In this document: positions 55,301 to 63,955 of the stretch, piece after piece
How the letters are laid out: the number at the start of each line of letters is the position of its first letter
Numbering within the stretch: the first letter of the stretch is position 1
Source of the DNA: Symbiodinium natans
Lineage: Eukaryota > Sar > Dinophyceae > Suessiales > Symbiodiniaceae
Assembly: GCA_905221605.1 (NCBI GenBank)
Contig: CAJNDS010001724.1
Coordinates: 10,001-74,000 of the forward strand
Length of the DNA stretch: 64,000 nucleotides
Reading direction: 5' to 3'
Position numbers and translations under genes: made by a program
Notes under the pieces: generated by a model
The model's database searches: none
The model's input: the letters and a program-made list of their open reading frames with translations, nothing else
Told to the model about the DNA's origin: nothing

Positions 55301-58147
55301 CATGCATTATACAATGGTTTATAAGGTAATATTTATCTAATCAATGAATATTGTTGAAGTTCAAGAAGGTGTATATTGCAAGCTACTATAGAGTGAATAA
55401 CAGAGATTAGCAAACCACACAAAACCAAATCCAGAAACGGATTCTGTTTGTAGATTTCTGTTGTTTAAAAGTGTAGATAATCAATAGCAAGTTGTAGCTT
55501 CAGACATGGCAAGACACGAAAGTATCGTAAATACCGGTGTGTTTTCACATCAACCATATGTGCAAATAAGCACAGGTGCAGAAGGACAAGCAAGAAAAGG
55601 ATACATATGGATCATGGGGGGGGGGTGTGACCATATACATATATATATATATATGTACATATATACACACACACACACCGTATGTTTGTCCGTTCCAATG
55701 CTTTTGTGTTCCGAATCACCGAGGAGCTTGGACGCACAGCTGAAGGTCAAGCTCCAGCGCTTGGAGACGCAGAAGCGCGTGGCCCTGGATGCAGAGGACT
55801 GGGGATTTAGGGTTTGTAGGTCTATAGCCCATCCTGAATTAGGGTTTATAGGGTTTACAGAGTTTAGAGGGTTTAGAGGGTTTAGGGTCTATAGCGTTTA
55901 TTGTTTAGGGCCTAGGGTTTTGTGAGGTTTACTGTACAAGGTTGGAGAGGCTCATAGCCTAGCTTCACAGTATGTGCCGCTTGATACACTCTGTGTCCCT
56001 CATAGAACCCTGACAGGGAACTCTCTGTCTCCGATGCGACCTGCAAAACAGCATATATCAGGAGTTCAGGGCTCTCGATATACTCTGAACTCAAACCTTA
56101 TTGCATCTACCCTAAGGGTCCATGTACCTGTATAGTGTTTTCCTGGGCCTTCAAGGGTACATGGACCCTCAGGGCTACATAGCCACAGGTCGGCCGGTCA
56201 TCCTAAAACTCGAAACAGCTCGAGAACCAGATTAGGACCCCGAGTAGGCCCTTATTCACTTTTTTTAGGGTTGGGGTTCCCTTAGAATCCCCTTAGAACC
56301 AAAAAGGCTACTTTCTTTATTCCTAGGTTACTCCTGGGTCTAGATAACCTGCTTGCCTGAGAGATGTGGAGGACTTCAGCAAGGCGGCGGATGTCAAGAA
56401 GGAGATGGAGATCCTGCTGTCCGCACAGGAGCGGCTGAGGTGTTAAGGGGTAAGTGCTAAGGGAAAAGAGAGGAACTCATGGTGTTGTAGGATATTTATG
56501 CACTCCTTAAGCCATGCAACGTGTATGCCATGGTTTTTTTTCTAAGTCCCTATGCTCATTGCAGGAGTATTGGATAGCCTCGAACAAAAGTAGGGCCCCA
56601 CAGGCCCCAGAGAGGCTGCGCCCCTTTTTCCAGTCGCAGGAGCACGCGCACTTGCATGAAGTGCCGGTGGGCTACTCCAGCACCGACATCCCCCTGTCGG
56701 AGGTGGGGGGGTTCCGAAACTAGGCAGCTTCTTGGTGTCCGTATTGTTTAAGGGAATCCTACTATTTGGGGGTTTATTTTGGGGCTCCCTTATGTTCGTA
56801 AACTCCCAGGTGGCACGCCACAACAAGCCCCATGACTGCTGGATCGCGCTCAACGGAGACGTCTACGATCTCACGGACTTCCTGCAGCACCACCCCGAGC
56901 AGCGCAACACGATCTTGGCCTGGACCGGCCGCGACGCCACGCCCATGTGGAACAAGATCCCGGGCCGGTTCCCCAGCACGCAGTGGATGGAGTTCTACAT
57001 GCGCCCCGAGTTCAAGACCGGCAAAGTGGGTCCGGAGATGCCTGTGGACCCGGTGATCCGCAAGTTGCGTGAGCTGCACGACGAGCTGCGGCGCTTGGAG
57101 GGCCCGTCCAAGGAGGACATCGAGGCGGCGAAGACTGCGGTGAAGGTGCCGGGCAAGACGGACGCACCCACGCTGGCGGAGGAGAGCCGCTTCCCGAAGC
57201 TGGCAGAGATCTCCGCGGGCAAGGACCTGCCCTTCTTCTCCCGCGCAGAGGTGGCGAAGCACAACACCGCGGAGGAGCCCTACATGATCATCCACAACCG
57301 TGTCTACAACCTGAAGCCTTTGCTGGGCAGCCACCCGGGAGGTGACGACATCCTGCTGTCCAAGGCGGGCACGGACTGCACCAAGGACTTCGAGGTCTTC
57401 GAGCACTCCGAGAAGGCCCGTGTGCAGAGGGACCGCGACTTGCTGGTGGGCCAGCTGGTGCCGGGAGAGAACACCGACTGGTCCGAGAGCGCTGCGGTGC
57501 AGCAGGTGGTCGGCGAGGAGACCTCGGAGATCGCCCGGTTCCTCAAATACAAGGCTGCAGACCTGGCTGCTGCTGGGTTGGCCTGGTACCTGTACAAGAC
57601 CTTCCAGAACCGCAAGCCGCTGTCCCAGTTCACCTACAGCCGGGCCCTGAGGCACATGCACCTGATCATGGCCGTGGGCATCTTCGGCGCTGTGGGCACC
57701 GCGCAGGCCGCATCCTACTCGGAGGGCCAGGCGAAGAAACAGTTGCTCTGGTGGCACAAACAGACTGGTATCCTGATGCTGGTGGCGCTCGTCTTCCGCG
57801 TGATCTTCCGCATGCAGAGCGGCATCCCGCCTCGCTTCCCTGGCAACGCCCTCGTGCAGATGATCGAAACCCAGAGCCTCCGGGCCTTCTACGCCTTCGC
57901 CCTGCTACTGCCGGTGTCCGGCATCGCCAGCGAGTACTTCCTCAAGTGGGCGCCCGGCTCCGACAAGACCGGCAACGCAGAGGACGACCGCCGAAACGAC
58001 CGCCTGGCCAAGCAGTCCATCGACGCCCACAAGATCCTGGGCAAGGCGCTGCAGTACGCCTGGCTGCCCTTCCACTTGGGCTACACCACGCTCTACCACT
58101 ACAGCCAGGGCCGGGGCGTCGTCAAAAAGGTCTCTCCCTTCATCTGA
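43343..58147 (+). CDS. Multi-exon cytochrome b5 / UVR / cytochrome b5 / cytochrome b561-like protein
   Basis: Exons: 43343-43414, 44011-44061, 44744-44826, 45650-45679, 46170-46215, 46502-46555, 47055-47119, 55724-55796, 56372-56439, 56594-56702, 56810-58147; 1989 nt, 662 aa plus stop, one frame. Domain 1 is cytochrome b5 built from four exons ([22 protein letters not shown], then [20 protein letters not shown]). A helical segment contains a UVR-like motif made by splicing ([17 protein letters not shown]). Two more b5 modules and a b561-like membrane domain follow in the last exon. Predicted role is electron transfer at a membrane; partner unknown. Donors are GC (introns 1-3, 6), GA (4, 8) and GT (5, 7, 9, 10). 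ATG 43343 follows CAAATCAAG, a possible trans-splice acceptor. Exact borders, mainly of exons 4-6, are inferred. Confidence 0.75.
44345..44490. repeat. TTTAGGG array in intron 2 of the cytochrome gene
   Basis: About 19 units with one AATTAGGG break. It is followed by CCCTAAA (44691-44735) before the next exon, so the intron ends carry opposite telomeric strands. CCCTAAA also occurs at 44205-44255, so the pattern is not pure. Confidence 0.9.
45041..45160. repeat. Short inverted-repeat element, TTGGGATGTTCCCCC family
   Basis: CCTTGGGATGTTCCCCCTTA at the left and AAGGGGGAACTTCCCAAGG at the right are near-perfect inverted copies. Lies in intron 3. Confidence 0.7.
47575..47685. repeat. CCCTAAA/CCCCAAA array in intron 7
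   Basis: About 15 units. The stretch 47120-48110 otherwise holds TTTAGGG (47785-47850) and unique sequence with no exon recognised. Confidence 0.85.
48127..48150. repeat. Left inverted end of AT-rich island
   Basis: GCTCACG + C9 + ATGATCCA, flanked outside by (AT)n. The inverse, GGTCACA + C10 + ATGATCCA, lies at 55608-55632 and is also flanked outside by (AT)n. Confidence 0.6.
48300..49440. repeat. Palindrome-rich ~200-bp tandem array
   Basis: About four 200-201 bp units (phase marks at 48406, 48607, 48807 and about 49007), then two diverged shorter units to 49440. Each contains AATTCGAGCCGGCTCGAATT-type palindromes and AAATTCGAGCCTGCTCGAG, plus runs of A or T. Frames on the - strand are repeat-derived. 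Confidence 0.9.
49441..50078 (-). pseudogene. AT-rich flank of the transposon with a short minus-strand frame
   Basis: AT-rich sequence unlike the GC-rich host exons. On the - strand a frame (49945-50151) continues across the target duplication into the first transposon bases; its part outside the transposon reads [20 protein letters not shown]. It lies directly after the lipase-like remnant in the pre-insertion order, so it may be its 3' part. Family not recognised. Confidence 0.3.
50079..50086. repeat. 8-bp target-site duplication, left
   Basis: CAAACATA, identical to 54795-54802. An 8-bp duplication is typical of IS1595/Merlin-type DDE elements. Confidence 0.9.
50087..50119 (+). repeat. 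Left terminal inverted repeat
   Basis: 33 bp, GGTTCCGGGGGCGAACTCAG then CCGCTGCGTTTTT; pairs with 54762-54794 with two mismatches (positions 6 and 16). Confidence 0.9.
50215..50440. repeat. Large AACCAAAAA inverted repeat (hairpin)
   Basis: The left arm carries CAATTCC, CAATACC and repeated CCAAAAAAA, the right arm their inverse (GGTTTTTTTGG, GGTATTGG, GGGAATTGG), around CCAGGACTCTT / AGAGTCCCGG. Arms are about 80 bp, between the left TIR and the first gene. Possible transposase-binding or transcription control region. Confidence 0.75.
50552..52815 (+). CDS. Transposon-borne P-loop NTPase, SF3-helicase-like
   Basis: Four exons join in frame: 50552-51709, 51797-52317, 52406-52475, 52543-52815 (2022 nt, 673 aa plus stop). 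Introns of 87, 88 and 67 bp start GA, GA and GT and end AG; the first two need dinoflagellate-style GA donors. Walker A GRTRTGKS at 302-309 (K308), Walker B-like GVFDDG with D359-D360, and a CNNPY motif near 411-414 resembling SF3 motif C. The C-terminus has a basic Ser-rich stretch (SPMPKRARI, likely nuclear signal) and an acidic end. The 300-residue N-terminal region lacks a clear HUH or origin-binding motif. A replication-type helicase is plausible; another AAA-like ATPase is possible. It shares the transposon with the transposase and probably assists mobility. Confidence 0.7.
53152..54468 (+). CDS. IS1595/Merlin-like (ISXO2-type) DDE transposase
   Basis: 438 aa from ATG. An N-terminal zinc-ribbon-like set (C64xxC67, C91xxC94) precedes a Ser/Lys/Pro linker and an RNase H-like core: first Asp in [11 protein letters not shown] (D245), second in VFVSDKWKA (D323), then H353 and TNPIEAKW (N367, E370), as in the ISXO2 group where the last acid follows an N.IE pattern. 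It would cut and join the element ends; the 8-bp duplication agrees with the family. The linker with LKRPGLK repeats is longer than in bacterial relatives. No intron is needed. Confidence 0.9.
   Translation: MASYSDWIAFREAVLTADLLNRTEFLYVVKHCHIQTCGNLPDTIATRALLACQALKLVPSSRTCTNCSSSFKLCVKAGVYKWYGPRYNQGCHECDAQEYAAASIGFLRGVGSALWFAKLDCLFMWTQEYTRQHIIRELHPLAHRSIDHWTSSFQETVSAWFNLHTRNGFESPIFQALMPTSASLFRKPASCSTSSKRPASAKSSKPSLGTSSPAVLKRPSLKSAKAVLKRPGLKCKGPGRVFIADETHLNKRKPSVLSKHGRPQRDQIWLWGAVLEGHVQTHFLFRVLEHPDDSFDGKPRGHKEMLHNIESLGMREHDVFVSDKWKATVSAMKAFRKNKKITTDDLPHEIVNHSEGEIKNQNGFTTNPIEAKWSLIKRWVRQRMSGHLPGHSDRQKWRLTLNEYQARNLLKIQSPQRFDHGHVTTVGFKSMARLFVVS
54762..54794 (-). repeat. Right terminal inverted repeat
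   Basis: Inverse of the left TIR; ends GCGAAGTCAGCC region read on the - strand, two mismatches to the left copy. Confidence 0.9.
54795..54802. repeat. 8-bp target-site duplication, right
   Basis: CAAACATA, exact match to 50079-50086. Confidence 0.9.
54803..55320 (-). pseudogene. Remnant of lipase-like (alpha/beta hydrolase) gene
   Basis: On the - strand, 55110-55307 is open (65 codons); a shift of one base leads into a frame with LYIAGTKS, a Trp position now [19 protein letters not shown] and [13 protein letters not shown], with one more stop (TAA). The order AGT(K/R)S, aromatic/Asp helix and GHSLG-like nucleophile elbow fits class 3 lipase-like proteins. It is AT-rich, unlike host exons. 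Such genes are known from polinton-like viruses and large algal viruses, so the island may be a degraded viral or plasmid insertion. The frameshift and stops indicate decay, and the transposon split what followed. Confidence 0.45.
55608..55632. repeat. Right inverted end of AT-rich island
   Basis: TGGATCAT + G10 + TGTGACC, inverse of 48127-48150, with (AT)n outside. Together they bracket 7.5 kb (about 2.8 kb without the DDE transposon). Confidence 0.6.
55724..55796 (+). CDS. Exon 8 of the cytochrome gene (first half of UVR-like motif)
   Basis: Reads [20 protein letters not shown] then LDAE and meets GACTGGGGATTTAGGG. The next exon begins GACTTCAGC. The same GAGGACT stands at both ends of the 575-bp intron, so its exact border is ambiguous and it looks like a duplicated insertion target. 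Confidence 0.75.
56735..56809 (-). repeat. Inverted copy of the GGGTTTACGAAAATAG family
   Basis: Reverse complement carries GGGAGTTTACGAACATAAGG, CAAATAGTAGGATTCCCTT. It forms most of the last intron and supplies its acceptor (AACTCCCAG). The 26 codons before 56810 in the long frame are therefore intron read-through. Confidence 0.7.
56810..58147 (+). CDS. Last exon: two cytochrome b5 modules and cytochrome b561-like membrane domain
   Basis: 446 codons incl. stop. Module 1: [20 protein letters not shown] with HHPEQ in place of HPGG. Module 2: [19 protein letters not shown] with a second His in FEHSEK, a normal b5 heme pair. The rest carries about four membrane segments with His in [28 protein letters not shown] and [11 protein letters not shown], like bacterial b561 / b-type di-heme subunits. 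Predicted: heme electron transfer from soluble b5 to a membrane b-type cytochrome. The frame is open from 56732, but codons before 56810 are intron. Module 1 may have lost its standard first heme ligand context (HPEQ). Confidence 0.88.
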   Translation: MARHNKPHDCWIALNGDVYDLTDFLQHHPEQRNTILAWTGRDATPMWNKIPGRFPSTQWMEFYMRPEFKTGKVGPEMPVDPVIRKLRELHDELRRLEGPSKEDIEAAKTAVKVPGKTDAPTLAEESRFPKLAEISAGKDLPFFSRAEVAKHNTAEEPYMIIHNRVYNLKPLLGSHPGGDDILLSKAGTDCTKDFEVFEHSEKARVQRDRDLLVGQLVPGENTDWSESAAVQQVVGEETSEIARFLKYKAADLAAAGLAWYLYKTFQNRKPLSQFTYSRALRHMHLIMAVGIFGAVGTAQAASYSEGQAKKQLLWWHKQTGILMLVALVFRVIFRMQSGIPPRFPGNALVQMIETQSLRAFYAFALLLPVSGIASEYFLKWAPGSDKTGNAEDDRRNDRLAKQSIDAHKILGKALQYAWLPFHLGYTTLYHYSQGRGVVKKVSPFI

Positions 58148-59040
58148 GATGACTTGACATCTCACATCTGTAAACGAAAGCCAGGCTGCATCTGCCACTG
58201 AGCAGTGCTCCAAAGGCATCAAAGTTCCCATCATAATTTAAGTGCCTGAAACCTTCTTTTAACAAGACTCGCATGTATTTGTGCTGGTCACCTCGAATCC
58301 AGGGCAGACCTGTCGACAGAGGTGCCAGCTGAGACGGGTGTGCCCGGACCAGGGCTATAAGCTGTATAGCGTATTGACTAATGAATGTGAATTTGGGTCC
58401 TCTACACGTCTTTAAGCACATCAGGCAGTTGTGCAACTGCTTCTGCACATCCGGATTTTGAGTCCCACCCATTTACGCCGGTCCACCATGCGCCCTTGAA
58501 AGGTCGGTATTTGGATGGCAAAGGGGGGAACGCTTCAGAAGTCGTTGGCTGAATCCGACAGCATCGTTTGTTTGCTTCATGCGCTCCGACCGCCGAAATC
58601 AAGGTAAAGGGGCCAGGGGTGTTGCTGAAGACATGCTGTACTTGGAGGTTCATGGATAGTGATAACTAGCCTTATAAGTATGGCAACTGTCCTTGCAACC
58701 TTCTTTAGGGTACTTATCACCCTACTTCTAGCTACCCATGTACCTCCAAGTAGAGTTTAGAGCTCAATGATAGGCGAAGCATGGGTGTCGCCGAGAATCC
58801 TGGTGCTTCACGAGAGGAAGGAGACCCTCAAACGGAGCATGCCAAGAATAAGCCGGGACCTACCAGACAGCAACCTGTTGTCCCAGGGCTTCAAGACTTG
58901 GGAATAAGGGGCAGCCTCATAGAGCTTCTCAAGGTTCAGGATCTTAGGGTCTAGGGTTTAGGGTTTGGGGTTTAGGGTTTAGGGTTTAGGGTTTAGGGTT
59001 GTTCAAGGTGGCTCCGAGGGCTGAAAAATGTTGTTGATGA
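58148..59040. other. 3' region of the cytochrome gene and intergenic sequence
   Basis: Unique sequence to 58640, an ACTTGGAGGTTCA-type inverted-repeat element at 58640-58751, and TTTAGGG units at 58950-59000. Short - strand frames show no recognisable product. Confidence 0.5.
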
Positions 59041-59045
59041 CGCAG

Positions 59046-59988
59046 GGGCTTATCACGGCCTCCGAGAATGCTCCTCAAGCCACTGACCGTCGACTTGCGC
59101 AGCCCCTGTAAGCTCCGCACCTTACTCTACACTCGGGTTTAGGGTGTAGGGTTTAGGGTTTAGGGTTTGGGGTTTAGGGTTTAGGGTTTAGGGTTTAGGG
59201 CAAGCCCGTGGCCACATCATCGCCCAAAACGCCCGAAACCCACAAAAAGTAGCAACAGCAAGGACCGGCCACCTAGTCGTAACGTGGGCGCGCAAAGCTC
59301 CAGAAAGAGAGAAGGTAAAGTCGCATAACTTCAGCTCTAGGTGTCCCTCAACTACTCAACCACCGTTGTGGTACTGTAGCTGAGTGGGGAAGGGAGGGGG
59401 GGGGGTCCCACTTAACCCTAAATCCTAAAACCTGAAAACTAAGCCCTAAATCTTAAACACAGAACCCTAAACCCTAAACCCTAAACCCCACGCAGGTCTC
59501 ACAGTTGCAGAGCAGTGCGGTCGGCCTTCCATGGCTTCCGGACATTCCCGACCGGAGCCCGGTTCGGGCTGAGGGTTCAGGGAGGGTTTAGGGTTTAGGG
59601 TTTAGGGTTTAGGGTTTAGGTTTAGGGTTTGGGGTTTAGGGTTTAGGGTTTAGGGTTGGCATTTATCGGTTTATCATGGTGTTTTTGGGGTTTGGGTTCA
59701 TAGATTTACCATGGGGTTTGGGGTGTAGGGTGCCGAGGCTTGTTCTGGGGTTTAGGGTTTCTAGGGTTGTCGCTGGTGCTGTTGAAGAGGTAGGCTTTAG
59801 GTTTATCGGGCTTAGCGTTTCCTACTATGAACAACTAGGTTGCCAAAATTTGCAAGGGGACTACTGCTTATGGTATGTAAGGGGTAATCTCAGACTGCCC
59901 CGTAGAAAAAGCCCTTTAAACAAACCCTGAGCCCTGTTCATTCAAGGCCTCCAGCGCCATGTTCGACGGTGCAACACAGGAGGACTTT
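59046..59988 (+). CDS. Partial multi-exon gene, three exons in frame, unknown product
   Basis: Exons 59046-59107, 59496-59574 and 59947-59988 join in one frame. The first ends at a canonical GTAAGC donor (LITASENAPQATDRRLAQP); the second reads SHSCRAVRSAFHGFRTFPTG then ARFGLR; the third ASSAMFDGATQEDF before a GT donor (otherwise VTP and stop at 60000). Introns carry TTTAGGG and CCCTAAA. Family not recognised. This is a separate gene after the stop at 58147, same strand. Confidence 0.5.
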
Positions 59989-60039
59989 GTGACTCCCTGA
60001 ACCCTATAAATTCCAGTCCTACGAGCCCTGTACCCTAAA

Positions 60040-60115
60040 CCCTGACCCCTAAACCCTAAACCCTAAACCCTAAACCCTAAACCCTAAACCCTAAACCCTA
60101 AACCCTAAGTATAGC
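60040..60115. repeat. CCCTAAA array
   Basis: About nine units. The region to 61500 is otherwise unique or degenerate sequence with CA/CT microsatellites (61085-61115, 61398-61445) and no supported exon. Confidence 0.85.
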
Positions 60116-61082
60116 ACCAACCACAGTTTTGAGAAGTTGGCATCGTTTGCTTCCGGATTTTAGGGTTGGTTACCCAAAGCGATGGCTTGACGGTTCTGGG
60201 ATGTTAGGGCTCTAGGGTTTAGGGTTTAGGGTTTAGGGTTTAGGGCTTGGAGTCTTTGAAGCCATCTTGGGGCTCTAGGGTTTTAGGGCTTCAGGGTTGC
60301 GGGGGTGTAGGGTTCTGATGCTTTGGGAACTTTAGGGTCTTCATAACTTATACTTAGCCAACAGCTGAGCTTGAGGGTTCTGATGCTTTAGCGCCTAAAA
60401 ACTTACTTAGCCACCAGCTGAGCTACATACTGTTTGGGTTTCCGGGCTTAGTCGGGAAAATGAAGCTTGACCTTTTTCCCATTGGTTATTGGAGAAGTAA
60501 GGTAATGTTTGGATTTAGACTAGGGCCAGGCTAGAGGGTTCAATGGGGTTTGGATGAAGGCCGGGCCGGGGCTCACGGCTACGCATGGACGCAGAGGGCC
60601 GCATGGGTTAGGTTCCCTTCCCGCTATAAGCCCTAAACCCTAAACCCCAAGAAGGCTACCCTAAACCCTAAACCCTAAACCCTAAACCCCTTCTTTTCTA
60701 GATCACTGTTGGGAGTTCGGGTTCGTGAGAGGCTAGGTAAGACTATGTATGGGCCCTGCTCGAAAGAGCTTGAAGGCCGGTTGTCATCCCAAAGCCCTGT
60801 GTCTTGGGCCTTAAAAGGGGGTTCCCATATAGTAGCTTTAGGGCCCAAGTAAATGCCATATAGGTACATGGATCCTTGGGGTTTAGGGGCTCCTCTCCAC
60901 CCCCCCCACCCCCCCGGCACAGACGGTGTTACTTTGCTTCTGAGCGGACGTGCGTACGCACTCCAGGAGTTGGAGCCATTTGTCATTCTCATGGCGCACC
61001 CCATTCATTCCTTGAGATTTGCAGTGCGGCTGTTGCGTGTTCAGTAGTTCCGTATGGCCCCAAACTTACCAGCCTTAAGGGG

Positions 61083-61113
<31 letters not shown>

Positions 61114-61519
61114 CAAGTCTAGAGCAAGAAGCGTGTTGAAAACCCACCTCTGCCTGCCGCTGCTCTAAGACCATGAGCTGTGTTTGTTCCCAAGGAGCTG
61201 TGGCAGCTCGCCGCGCAGCTTGCAGAAGGCTTGTGGGCTTGTAGTGCTTGTAGAAGCCAGCGGAAGCCAGATCAACTGGCAGCACCCGCAAAAAAGCAGA
61301 TCAGCAAGTCCCGATACATGTGCACCCCAGATGCGACACCTTCAACGACAAGCCCTGAACCGGATTTCCCCTAGAACCTGAACATCAAAACCCTCTTTCT
61401 CTCTTTCTCTGTCTCTCTCTCTCTCTCACACACACACACACGCACGCACTCTGAGACCTTCCCGAAACCTACGCACTGTTCTTCGTGAGGCCTAAAACCA
61501 AAATCCTATGTGCACCCTA

Positions 61520-61611
61520 AGCCCTAAACCCTAAACCCTAAACCCTAAACCCTAAACCCTAAACCCTAAACCCTAAACCCTAAACCCTAAACCCTAAACC
61601 CTAAACCCAAG
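61520..61611. repeat. CCCTAAA array
   Basis: About 13 perfect units ending directly at CCCAAG, the acceptor of the next island. Confidence 0.9.
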
Positions 61612-61690
61612 GCGAGCCCCTGGGTGCCGAGGAGGCCGGGTGGAAAGCTCCCACCTTCCTGGTGCCGGGAGTTCGACTCATAGCTCGGGG
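61612..61690 (+). CDS. Candidate exon, product unknown
   Basis: Starts right after the CCCTAAA array. Best frame reads EPLGAEEAGWKAPTFLVPGV then RLIAR. The donor is unclear. Confidence 0.4.
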
Positions 61691-61893
61691 GAGGGGTGCC
61701 CCATAAACCTTGAGAACGCTAAACCCTAAACCCTAAACCCTAAACCTTAAACCCTAAACCCTAAACCCTAAAGCCTATAAACCCTAAACCCTAAACCCTA
61801 GTCCTAGATGCGCTTATTTCCTGTGCAAAGCGGTATGAAGCCCAAAGCCCGACAGGGCTCCCTGTCATTCACATCTTACACCTGGCACCTGCA

Positions 61894-61920
61894 GTTCAGG
61901 GAGGGCTCCATCCGGAGCGT
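61894..61920 (+). CDS. Candidate micro-exon, product unknown
   Basis: Between ACCTGCAG and GTCTAGGGTTTAGGG; reads FREGSIRS. Very short. Confidence 0.3.
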
Positions 61921-61985
61921 CTAGGGTTTAGGGTTTAGGGTTTAGGGTTTAGGGTTTAGGGTTTAGGGTTTAGGGTTTAGGGTTG
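61921..61985. repeat. TTTAGGG array
   Basis: About nine units directly after the candidate donor GTCTAGGG. Confidence 0.9.
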
Positions 61986-62250
61986 GGGAGGGTTTGGTGC
62001 CGAAAATCCTCTTAAGCGGCCCTATCAGACGGGAGCACGACCAGCAAGATGAGTAGGGTCATGAGGGTTTAGGGTTTAGGGTTTTATACCTCTGACCCAG
62101 TTAAGGGAGCCTGCAAGCCTACTTGTAAGTACCCATGAACCTCCGAGTACAGGACTTAGTGCTGTCGCCCTTTGCCGTCCTCTCGGCTGCTGCCCATGAC
62201 GAGGATGGTAAGGTGGCCCCGGTGTTCGGGTTTCCAGGTTTTTGGGTTTA

Positions 62251-62333
62251 GGGTTTACGAAAATAGGGGACCCCTCGTATAGTCCCTTAAATAGGAGGAT
62301 CCCCTTAAAATAAGGACCCCATAAAGTACCTCC
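62251..62333 (+). repeat. Dispersed repeat copy, GGGTTTACGAAAATAG family
   Basis: Third direct copy, with AAATAGGAGGATCCCCTT and AATAAGGACCCCATAAAGTACC. Confidence 0.7.
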
Positions 62334-62544
62334 AATATCGTTAATTCCCATATCGGATGCACACGGGCTTGAGAGGCGTCGAAGTTTCTCATACTGACAA
62401 AGCAACTCTGCAGTAACCTCACAGCTCACAGGACATGACAATGAAAGACTTGGCAATGTCATGTAGAGGGCTTCAGTGCTTCACAAAGCGGAGTAGCTCC
62501 GCCCTGCAACCCGCAAGCAGGGTTCAGGGTTTTAAGCTATAAAG

Positions 62545-62605
62545 GGCTTAGGGTTTAGGGTTTAGGGTTTAGGGTTTAGGGTTTAGGGTTTAGGGTTTAG
62601 GGGTT
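62545..62605. repeat. TTTAGGG array
   Basis: About eight units. Confidence 0.9.
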
Positions 62606-62817
62606 CACATAGGGTTCAGGGTTACCGGTTTCTCACTCTGAGGGTCTATGGAGTCCTTAAGCTTCAGGTTGTTGAGGATATTTGGAGCACTTAGCAACCC
62701 AAATCTAACTGTACTTATAGCCCACTTGTAACCCTATTAGGGCACTTCAGGGGCTTATAAGTGGTTTATAACTACACATATAATTGGGTTATAAGTGCCG
62801 TGAACCTCCAAGTACAG

Positions 62818-62960
62818 GTGGTCTTGTTGGGGGATCACATGTGGAGCTCCTCGTCGCCAGCGCGGCAGGTGCACTGGGAGACCACGCCCATGGCGAGTCA
62901 CTGGTATTTTGGACCGCTGGCGCGCCCCCCAGGGTGGAAAAAAAATCACTTGCGCGCTAG
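62818..62960 (+). CDS. Exon, product unknown
   Basis: 143 bp from CAAGTACAG to a canonical GTATGAG donor. Reads VVLLGDHMWSSSSPARQVHW then ETTPMASHWYFGPLARPPGW and KKNHLRA. The acceptor is provided by the right end of an ACTTGGAGGTTCA-type element. Family not recognised. Confidence 0.6.
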
Positions 62961-63337
62961 GTATGAGACAGGTTGAAACTTTACGAGCCTCAAACTGAAT
63001 GAAAACCTATGAAGCTGTCGAGCAAGGTTATTCCCCTTTTCTATCATTTTTTTAACTGTTTGGTTCTCTTGTCAGCCCCTTTAAACCAAAGCGTGCACCC
63101 ATCGCTGTTCCTGGATTACTCTCAGCTCTTGGATCCACGCGGAGTCACAAAATAGAGAGTTCAGGGTTGAGGGGCGAAGACCCAAGGTTCCCCAAAGCCC
63201 TAAACCCTAAACCCTAAACCTTATAAACCCTAAACCCTAAACCCTAAACCCCTAGAGAAGCCCCCGTAGCCAAAGATGGACCCAGTTCGGGAGTCCAAAT
63301 GCTAAGCCCTACAAGGGGTTGAGGGTTTAGGGCTTGT

Positions 63338-63438
63338 ATTGGGATGCTCCCCCTTCTTCTAACAGCCTTTAAGAGGGATTAGAGTACCCCGCGTTAGAAT
63401 CCTTATTTCGGACTCTGGGTATAAGGGGGAACATCCCC
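63338..63438. repeat. Short inverted-repeat element, TTGGGATGCTCCCCC family
   Basis: Left end TTGGGATGCTCCCCCTT, right end AAGGGGGAACATCCCCA. Third clear copy of the family. Confidence 0.65.
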
Positions 63439-63915
63439 ACTTATCGGGTACATAAAAACCCTGAGCGCGAATCCTATACCCTCTACTGCTGCAAGCCCCA
63501 ATTGGGGTAGATGGACCATAAGCCCGTCTAGGGTTCATGTGTAGTCCCCAAGGCATAGGGAATCAAAGTACGAAAGCTAGCGATGTTACTTCTAGCAAAG
63601 GCAGAAGCAAAACAATGCGTGGGGGCTCCTCAAGCCTGAAGATGTCCGTGCCTCTTTAGGAACCCTATAGGGTTTAGAGGGTTTAGAGTGTTGAGCGACT
63701 TTAGTGGGGTTTAGAGTGCTTAGAGGGTTTTGTTAGGCTTTGGAGGGATTTTAGAGGCTTTGGAGGGATTAGAGAGTTGAGAGGGTACTCAGCAGCCAAC
63801 CAGGTTGCCAAGCTGTCCGCTCTTCTTGCCAAGCCTCCGTTTGCGAGGGCCCCAAGCGCCTACGGGCTTTAGAATTAGGGTTTCATTCAAATCCTAGACA
63901 CCAAATTCTGTGCAG

Positions 63916-63955
63916 GCACGAGGGGGTTCATCGGAACTTGCAGGCCCACTGATAT
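63916..63955 (+). CDS. Candidate short exon, product unknown
   Basis: Between TCTGTGCAG and a canonical GTAAGC donor; reads ARGGSSELAGPLI. The gene would continue beyond the window. Confidence 0.45.

Noticed and set aside
56732-56809. Start of the cytochrome protein at the first codon of the long frame
   Set aside because: The first 26 codons lie in an inverted dispersed repeat ending in CCCAG; splicing SE|VARHN from the previous exon gives a complete b5 start.
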